The position numbers were made by a program, and so were the translations under genes. The notes under the pieces were generated by a model that was not told the origin of the DNA, did no database searches, and worked only from the letters and a program-made list of their open reading frames with translations. Below, one piece after another: positions 6,045-9,810 of a DNA stretch of 9,810 bases. Location of the stretch: NCBI GenBank assembly GCA_964493515.1, contig CAZBNJ010000052.1, positions 1 to 9,810 of the forward strand, in the 5' to 3' direction. This DNA comes from CANRIN01 sp964493515 (GTDB taxonomy: Bacteria > Bacillota > Clostridia > Oscillospirales > JAAYOS01). Position 1 is the first letter of the stretch, and each line of letters begins with the position of its first letter.

Positions 6045-7379
6045 ATGTCGCTCGACCTGATGGAAAAACTAAAGATACTCGGCAACGCGGCAAAGTACGA
6101 CGCGAGCTGCTCGTCGTCCGGCTCGGCACGCGCGGGCAAGGACGGCTTCGGCGACGCGGCGATGTGCGGCATCTGCCACACCTGGGCGGCGGACGGTCGG
6201 TGCGTGAGCCTGCTGAAGGTGCTGCAATCCAACGCCTGTATGTACAACTGCGCCTACTGCATCAATCGCGCCACGTCAAACTGCCCGCGCGCCACCTTCT
6301 CGCCGGAGGAGCTTGCCGACCTGACCGTAGAGTTCTACCGCCGCAACTACATCGAGGGGCTGTTCCTCAGCTCGGGCGTCTACCGCAGCCCCGACTACAC
6401 GATGGAGCTGATGACAAAGACGCTCGAGCTGCTCCGCCACAAGCACAAGTTCTACGGCTACATCCACCTCAAGGTGATACCCGGCGCGTCGCCGGAGGCC
6501 ATCCGAGCCGCCGGACTGCTCGCCGACCGACTGTCGGTCAACATCGAGCTTCCCAGCCAGGAGTCGCTTAAGCTGCTCGCGCCGCAGAAGGAGAAGGCAG
6601 GTCTTGTCCGCCCGATGCGCAACATCCGCGCGCTGAAGGAGCAGAACGCCGACGAGCGCAGGCTGTTCAGGCACGCGCCCACCTTCGCCCCCGCGGGTCA
6701 GACAACGCAGATGATCGTCGGCGCGACCGGCGAGAGCGATCTGGACATCCTACGGCTGTCAAAGGGGCTGTATTCGTCGTTTGAGATGAAAAGAGTGTAC
6801 TTTTCGGCGTATCTTCCGGTGGGCAGTCACCCGATGCTCCCCGGTCGGGACAAGCCCGCGCCGCTGCTGCGCGAACATCGGCTGTACCAGGCGGACTGGC
6901 TGATGCGCTTCTACCGATTCGACGCCGAGGAGATACTCGACCGCGCGCACGCCGACAACCTGGACACGGCGGTCGACCCCAAGTGCGCGTGGGCGCTCAA
7001 CCACCCCGAGTTCTTCCCGGTCGAGGTAAACACAGCCGACTACGACCTGCTGCTGCGGATACCCGGCGTCGGCGTGAAATCGGCGCAGCGCATCGTCAGG
7101 GCGCGTCGGCTCGCGTCGGTCCGGCTCGAGGATCTCCGCAAGATGGGGGTGGTGGTCAAGCGCGCGCAGTATTTCCTGACCGCCAACGGACGCTACGGAG
7201 GCAGCGCGCCGCCGGACAGCCCGATGCTACACGAGATACTCAGCGAGCGGCGGGCGTTCCCGCAGATGTCGCTGTTCGGCAATCCGAACATTCCGGCGCT
7301 GCCGGCGGGGCTGACCCTCTCCGACTCCACCGCCGCAATACTTCCGACGCTGCTTGCCGCAAGTCCGGTCGAAGGATAA
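6045..7379 (+). CDS. Putative DNA modification/repair radical SAM protein (TIGR03916-like)
   Basis: Radical SAM enzyme expected to carry a [4Fe-4S] cluster and cleave S-adenosylmethionine; the reaction is unknown. The 444-residue protein has the cluster motif CMYNCAYC (C65, C69, C72). It also has more cysteines before and after it (C22, C41, C44, C53, C80), with CGIC at 41-44 looking like a second metal site. Residues about 327-356 hold a helix-hairpin-helix element, LLLRIPGVGVKSAQRIVRARR, a DNA-binding motif. Near the C-terminus, QMSLF at 407-411 resembles the sliding-clamp peptide QL(S/D)LF. The overall sequence resembles the family named putative DNA modification/repair radical SAM protein, which pairs with DUF4130 proteins and uracil-DNA glycosylase domains; the DUF4130 partner is two genes downstream. 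GAGG lies 9 bases before the ATG. It is the first gene of a rightward operon with a strong promoter and SOS-box-like sites. Confidence 0.9.
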   Translation: MSLDLMEKLKILGNAAKYDASCSSSGSARAGKDGFGDAAMCGICHTWAADGRCVSLLKVLQSNACMYNCAYCINRATSNCPRATFSPEELADLTVEFYRRNYIEGLFLSSGVYRSPDYTMELMTKTLELLRHKHKFYGYIHLKVIPGASPEAIRAAGLLADRLSVNIELPSQESLKLLAPQKEKAGLVRPMRNIRALKEQNADERRLFRHAPTFAPAGQTTQMIVGATGESDLDILRLSKGLYSSFEMKRVYFSAYLPVGSHPMLPGRDKPAPLLREHRLYQADWLMRFYRFDAEEILDRAHADNLDTAVDPKCAWALNHPEFFPVEVNTADYDLLLRIPGVGVKSAQRIVRARRLASVRLEDLRKMGVVVKRAQYFLTANGRYGGSAPPDSPMLHEILSERRAFPQMSLFGNPNIPALPAGLTLSDSTAAILPTLLAASPVEG

Positions 7380-7394
7380 ACAGAGGTATATATT

Positions 7395-7790
7395 ATGGAC
7401 AATATTACAAAACGTATATCAGAACGCGAACAGATGGTGCGAGCGTGGTTTTCGGCGTGGCTCGACCGCGACGGCTCGCAGATTTCGGCAATCTTCGCCG
7501 AAAGCGCGGTATATACTGAATGTTACGGACCTGAGTACCACGGTCGCGCGCAGATCGAGCGTTGGTTTGCCGATTGGAACGCACGCGGTCGGGTGCTGGA
7601 GTGGCGAACAGACCGCTTTCTTCACTCCGGCGATTCGTGCGCGGTCGAGTGGTACTTCCGCTGCGACTACGACGGCGAGGTCAGCGACTTTGACGGCGTG
7701 ACGCTTGTCGACTTTGGCTCGGATGCCCGAATATTGCGGCTTCGTGAGTTTCAATCCAAGGCAGAGCATGAATTCCCCTACGGCGAATAA
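7395..7790 (+). CDS. NTF2/SnoaL-like small protein
   Basis: A 131-residue protein with the look of the nuclear transport factor 2-like (SnoaL-like) fold: an N-terminal helix with VRAWFSAWLDRD (15-26), then IFAESAVYTECYGPEYHG (33-50), QIERWFADWN, and strand-rich CAVEWYFRCDYDG and FDGVTLVDFG, ending in LREFQSKAEHEFPYGE. Such cone-shaped proteins can be small-molecule enzymes, binding modules or immunity proteins, so function cannot be assigned. It starts 15 bases after the radical SAM stop with AGAGG 8 bases before ATG, so it is almost surely co-transcribed. It separates two genes that I know as an adjacent pair, so it may be an extra component of that pathway or a chance insertion. No signal peptide or membrane segment is seen. 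Confidence 0.85.
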   Translation: MDNITKRISEREQMVRAWFSAWLDRDGSQISAIFAESAVYTECYGPEYHGRAQIERWFADWNARGRVLEWRTDRFLHSGDSCAVEWYFRCDYDGEVSDFDGVTLVDFGSDARILRLREFQSKAEHEFPYGE

Positions 7791-7833
7791 ATTGCATTGT
7801 CCTCAAATACAAACAGTAAAATCAACACCGAAA

Positions 7834-7839
7834 TATACT
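7834..7839 (+). promoter_or_regulatory. Possible -10 box of a leaderless transcript for the DUF4130 gene
   Basis: TATACT ends 7 bases before the ATG at 7847, so a start at the usual distance would put the mRNA 5' end at or next to the ATG. There is no recognisable -35 box and no Shine-Dalgarno site, and the 56-base gap is AT-rich. Weak; read-through from the upstream promoter is equally possible. Confidence 0.25.
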
Positions 7840-7846
7840 AAACATT

Positions 7847-8593
7847 ATGAGATACATCTACGACAACACATACGAGGGACTGCTCAGCGCCATCTACGAG
7901 GTGTTCGCCTTCTGCGACAAGAACGCCGAGATCGTCGCCGCGCGCGACCTGCCCGGGCCGTCGCTGTACGAGACCCGCGAGACTCCCACCGACGAGGCGC
8001 ACGCCGCGAGCGTGTCCTCCTGGCTGGAAAGCTTGGGCGGCAACGTCTCCGGCGCGTTCTATATCGCGTGGCTCAGCCGCGAACCGGGTGTCGACGACCT
8101 GATACTCGCGGTCATGCGCATCGCAAAAAAGCACAAGTGCGACCCGTTCGCGCTGCGGCAGTACCAGCAGGTCTGCGACCTGGACGGCGCGCGCCGACGC
8201 GTCGGCAGCGAGGCGCACCGAATGTTGCAGTTCGTGCGGTTCGTCAAGCTGGAGGAGCGGGTCTACGCCGCCGACATCCGCACCGATTACGACGTGCTGC
8301 AGCTCATCGGCGAGCACTTCCACCGCCGGTTCCGTGACGTGGCGTTTATGATACGCGACATCGAGCGCGGCCGAGCGATACTTTCAAACCCGCGCGAGTG
8401 GTACATCGCCGAGCTGCCCGAATACAACCCACCGATAAGGGGCGACGACAAATACGAGGCGCTGTGGCGCGAGTATTTCAAGACTATCGCCATCGAGCAG
8501 CGGATAAATTTGCGGCTTCAGCAGCAGTTCGTGCCGAAAAAATACCGCTCGACGATGACCGAATTTCAGTCGGGCGATGAGGTTGCGGGTTGA
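7847..8593 (+). CDS. TIGR03915/DUF4130 family putative DNA repair protein
   Basis: Member of the uncharacterised family that accompanies the radical SAM protein encoded two genes upstream; in other genomes the domain is also found joined to uracil-DNA glycosylase-like domains. The 248-residue protein begins MRYIYDNTYEGLLSAIYEVF, typical of the family. Recognisable blocks are HKCDPFALRQYQQVCDLDG (96-114), RRVGSEAHRMLQFVRFVKLEERVYAADI (117-144), FRDVAFMIRDIERGRAIL (162-179), and the C-terminal block ALWREYFKTIAIEQRINLRLQQQFVPKKYR (205-234). There is no transmembrane segment, and no catalytic residue can be named with certainty. No glycosylase domain is present in this copy or elsewhere in the window. 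The ATG has no ribosome site in the 56-base gap, unlike its operon neighbours. A terminator follows 36 bases after the stop. Confidence 0.88.
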   Translation: MRYIYDNTYEGLLSAIYEVFAFCDKNAEIVAARDLPGPSLYETRETPTDEAHAASVSSWLESLGGNVSGAFYIAWLSREPGVDDLILAVMRIAKKHKCDPFALRQYQQVCDLDGARRRVGSEAHRMLQFVRFVKLEERVYAADIRTDYDVLQLIGEHFHRRFRDVAFMIRDIERGRAILSNPREWYIAELPEYNPPIRGDDKYEALWREYFKTIAIEQRINLRLQQQFVPKKYRSTMTEFQSGDEVAG

Positions 8594-8596
8594 TGA

Positions 8597-8613
8597 CAAG
8601 AGGTCAGCGGTTC
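8597..8613 (+). repeat. 17-base copy of tRNA-Ala residues 40-56, inverted relative to the tRNA gene
   Basis: CAAGAGGTCAGCGGTTC lies three bases after the DUF4130 stop codon and is identical to the tRNA-Ala segment read on the minus strand at 8704-8688 (3' side of the anticodon stem, variable loop, 5' side of the T arm). The match stops sharply at both ends. It may be a relic of recombination at the tRNA or may form a long-range hairpin. Confidence 0.8.
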
Positions 8614-8628
8614 TCGGTCTACTTCGTC

Positions 8629-8668
8629 AAAAAGAAACAGCCATCCTTTCGGATGACTGTTTCTTTTT
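8629..8668. terminator. Bidirectional rho-independent terminator between the DUF4130 and tRNA-Ala genes
   Basis: AAAAAGAAACAG-C-CATCC, loop TTTC, GGATG-A-CTGTTTCTTTTT. The rightward transcript has one C-A mismatch in the stem. In the leftward transcript the same position is a U-G wobble and the loop is GAAA, so the stem is continuous. Leftward, it starts right at the CCA end of the tRNA; rightward, it follows the DUF4130 gene. U tracts are present in both directions. Confidence 0.93.
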
Positions 8669-8743
8669 GGTGGAGATAAGCGGGATCGAACCGCTGACCT
8701 CTTGACTGCCAGTCAAGCGCTCTCCCAGCTGAGCTATACCCCC
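8668..8743 (-). tRNA. tRNA-Ala (anticodon GGC)
   Basis: A 76-base cloverleaf on the minus strand: acceptor GGGGGTA paired with TATCTCC (two G-U pairs), D arm GCTC/GAGC, anticodon stem CTTGA/TCAAG with loop CTGGCAG, hence anticodon GGC, variable AGGTC, T stem AGCGG/CCGCT with loop TTCGATC, discriminator A and an encoded CCA. It reads GCC and GCU alanine codons. It has its own promoter and its own terminator, so it appears to be a single-gene unit. Confidence 0.97.
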
Positions 8744-8756
8744 ACACGGCTTAGAT

Positions 8757-8785
8757 ATTCTACCCCAAACCGCGCGGTTTGTCAA
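8757..8785 (-). promoter_or_regulatory. Promoter of tRNA-Ala with a palindromic spacer
   Basis: On the minus strand there is a perfect TTGACA (8785-8780), a 17-base spacer and TAGAAT (8762-8757), so transcription should begin near 8750, about 6-7 bases before the tRNA. The 16-base perfect palindrome CAAACCGCGCGGTTTG (8766-8781) fills most of the spacer and overlaps the -35. Confidence 0.88.
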
Positions 8786-8823
8786 GCCCCCACGCCGAAA
8801 TTTTTACGGGCCGGAATTTGTCG

Positions 8824-9807
8824 TCAGCCCATAAAGTATCTTATTTCTTCAAACGATCTGTTCCGCACGGTCTCGTCACATGATAAATTTACATAGAATC
8901 CTCCGTCATGATACGACGAATACCTAAGCAGCAGATCCTGCGAATAAACCGTCTCGAACTTTCGGATATCCTCATACCTGCGGCAGAAAATAAGCTCCTT
9001 GTAGGTATCATAGAGGAACGGCGCTGTTGTATAGAGCTTAAAGCTCACCCTGTCATCCAGGGCTTTCAGCATCATGGGGATCGTTCCGGCGTATCCGGAC
9101 TCCACAACTACGATATTCTTTTCCTTGATGGAAGAAAGCAGACCACAAAGAACTTGTTTCAGCTCCGAGTGCTGCTCCAAAGCCCTCAGCATACCGTCTT
9201 TGCAAAAGGCGCAGAAATCCTCATATGCCCTGCATCCGGACTCCAATGCTTCGTAAATGGACAGCCGAATATCGTCATCCACGCACTCGACCTTTGCGAT
9301 GTCCGCAAGGAATCTGCGGCTTATCAGCCACGGATAAGTTCGTTCATGATGCCTGCTTCTGAAATACATGTATGGCAGCAAAGCGTCTCTGAGCAGAAAG
9401 ACGTATGCGGTATCTTCTTCATATCCTATCCATCTGCAGTACGCGTAAATGTCCTTCAGAAAAGGACTGTCGGAGCTGCGGGCGACCTTTCCGGCTTCTG
9501 CTATTATCCCGTCAAGCAGCTCACGCAGCTCAAATTCCTGCGCGGTATATGCGGTTTTTTCCAGCCTGCCATGCTCAATCGGGATCGGAGAAGCGCCCGC
9601 ATTCTTTATCACCGCACGAAGTCTCGATAAGCATGAAAAATTGCTTTCCATGCGGTCGTTCAGGGCAAAATAGCCCTCGTCGGCAAGGTCATCCAGCACC
9701 TTCAGAAGCTGCTGCGCCTCGTAGATATCATCACGGGTAAGTGTTTTGCTTTCAAGCGCCTCCAACCTCTGGCGGTAGTAGGTTTCGTTAAACGATATAA
9801 ATCCCAT
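8824..9807 (-). CDS. Protein of unknown function (may be 5'-truncated by window edge)
   Basis: I do not recognise this 327-residue protein with confidence. Visible features are a helical N-terminal part (residues 1-110, charged, with TRDDIYEAQQLLKVLDDLADEG), a middle block AYVFLLRDALLPYMYFRSR (134-152) followed by TYPWLISRRFL, and a later block KNIVVVESGYAGTIPMMLKAL (230-250) with an aromatic stretch YTTAPFLYDTYKELIF. The pair of an RD-containing segment and a hydrophobic strand ending in a GT-containing loop recalls HAD-like proteins found near polysaccharide glycosyltransferases, but the resemblance is weak. No signal peptide or clear membrane helix is seen. Its base composition differs: one 60-base line near 9121 has 28 G/C, against 41 in a line near 2821. 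The ATG at 9807 has only three bases before the edge, so the true start may lie outside. No clear terminator is seen before the tRNA promoter. Confidence 0.75.
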   Translation of the reverse strand: MGFISFNETYYRQRLEALESKTLTRDDIYEAQQLLKVLDDLADEGYFALNDRMESNFSCLSRLRAVIKNAGASPIPIEHGRLEKTAYTAQEFELRELLDGIIAEAGKVARSSDSPFLKDIYAYCRWIGYEEDTAYVFLLRDALLPYMYFRSRHHERTYPWLISRRFLADIAKVECVDDDIRLSIYEALESGCRAYEDFCAFCKDGMLRALEQHSELKQVLCGLLSSIKEKNIVVVESGYAGTIPMMLKALDDRVSFKLYTTAPFLYDTYKELIFCRRYEDIRKFETVYSQDLLLRYSSYHDGGFYVNLSCDETVRNRSFEEIRYFMG

Positions 9808-9810
9808 TTG

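Noticed and set aside
8594..8785. tRNA-associated integration site with an integrase
   Set aside because: No integrase gene and no direct repeat of the tRNA 3' end are in the window; the only tRNA copy is short, internal and inverted.
8798..8821. Imperfect repeat AAATT...AATTT as a terminator for the unknown gene
   Set aside because: Apart from the A/T ends, the inner bases do not pair well and there is no U tract in the leftward direction.
1..9810. CRISPR array or insertion sequence
   Set aside because: I saw no regularly spaced direct repeats and no transposase-like frame on either strand.

Overview
The window looks like a piece of a GC-rich Firmicute chromosome, probably a clostridial anaerobe. 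The reasons are strong Shine-Dalgarno sites before most genes, consensus sigma-A promoters, stem-loop terminators with U tracts, a single-chain iron-sulfur serine dehydratase, and a radical-SAM/DUF4130 gene pair of a type common in Firmicutes. Species cannot be read from the sequence. There is no gene-free stretch longer than 300 bases.

Positions 1-5190 hold a leftward run of five genes behind one extended -10 promoter (about 5182-5210): an HD-domain phosphohydrolase, an L-serine dehydratase (sdaA type), a pyroglutamyl-peptidase I (pcp), a 4-alpha-glucanotransferase (malQ), and a histidine phosphatase fused in frame to a GNAT acetyltransferase that runs off the left edge. Gaps are 42, 16 and 24 bases and then a one-base TAATG overlap, so this is very likely one operon of mixed catabolic genes.

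Positions 5214-5918 hold a monocistronic MacB/LolD-type ABC ATPase (leftward) without a permease next to it. It ends in a terminator whose stem includes the stop codon and which lies directly upstream of the operon promoter.

Positions 5965-8668 hold a divergent rightward unit: a near-consensus promoter overlapped by one good and two weaker Gram-positive LexA (SOS) box candidates, then a radical SAM protein of the putative DNA modification/repair family (with helix-hairpin-helix and a possible sliding-clamp peptide), a small NTF2/SnoaL-like protein, and a DUF4130 protein of the TIGR03915 family. The two outer genes are a known but uncharacterised pair linked to uracil-DNA glycosylase. The NTF2-like gene sits between them. 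This is the best candidate for an undescribed system in the window: possibly an SOS-inducible radical-SAM DNA repair or modification module.

Positions 8597-8785 hold a bidirectional terminator and a leftward tRNA-Ala(GGC) gene with its own strong promoter, whose spacer contains a perfect 16-bp palindrome. A 17-base copy of part of this tRNA lies in opposite orientation just after the DUF4130 gene. Positions 8824-9807 hold a leftward gene of unknown function with visibly lower GC than its neighbours; it may extend past the right edge.
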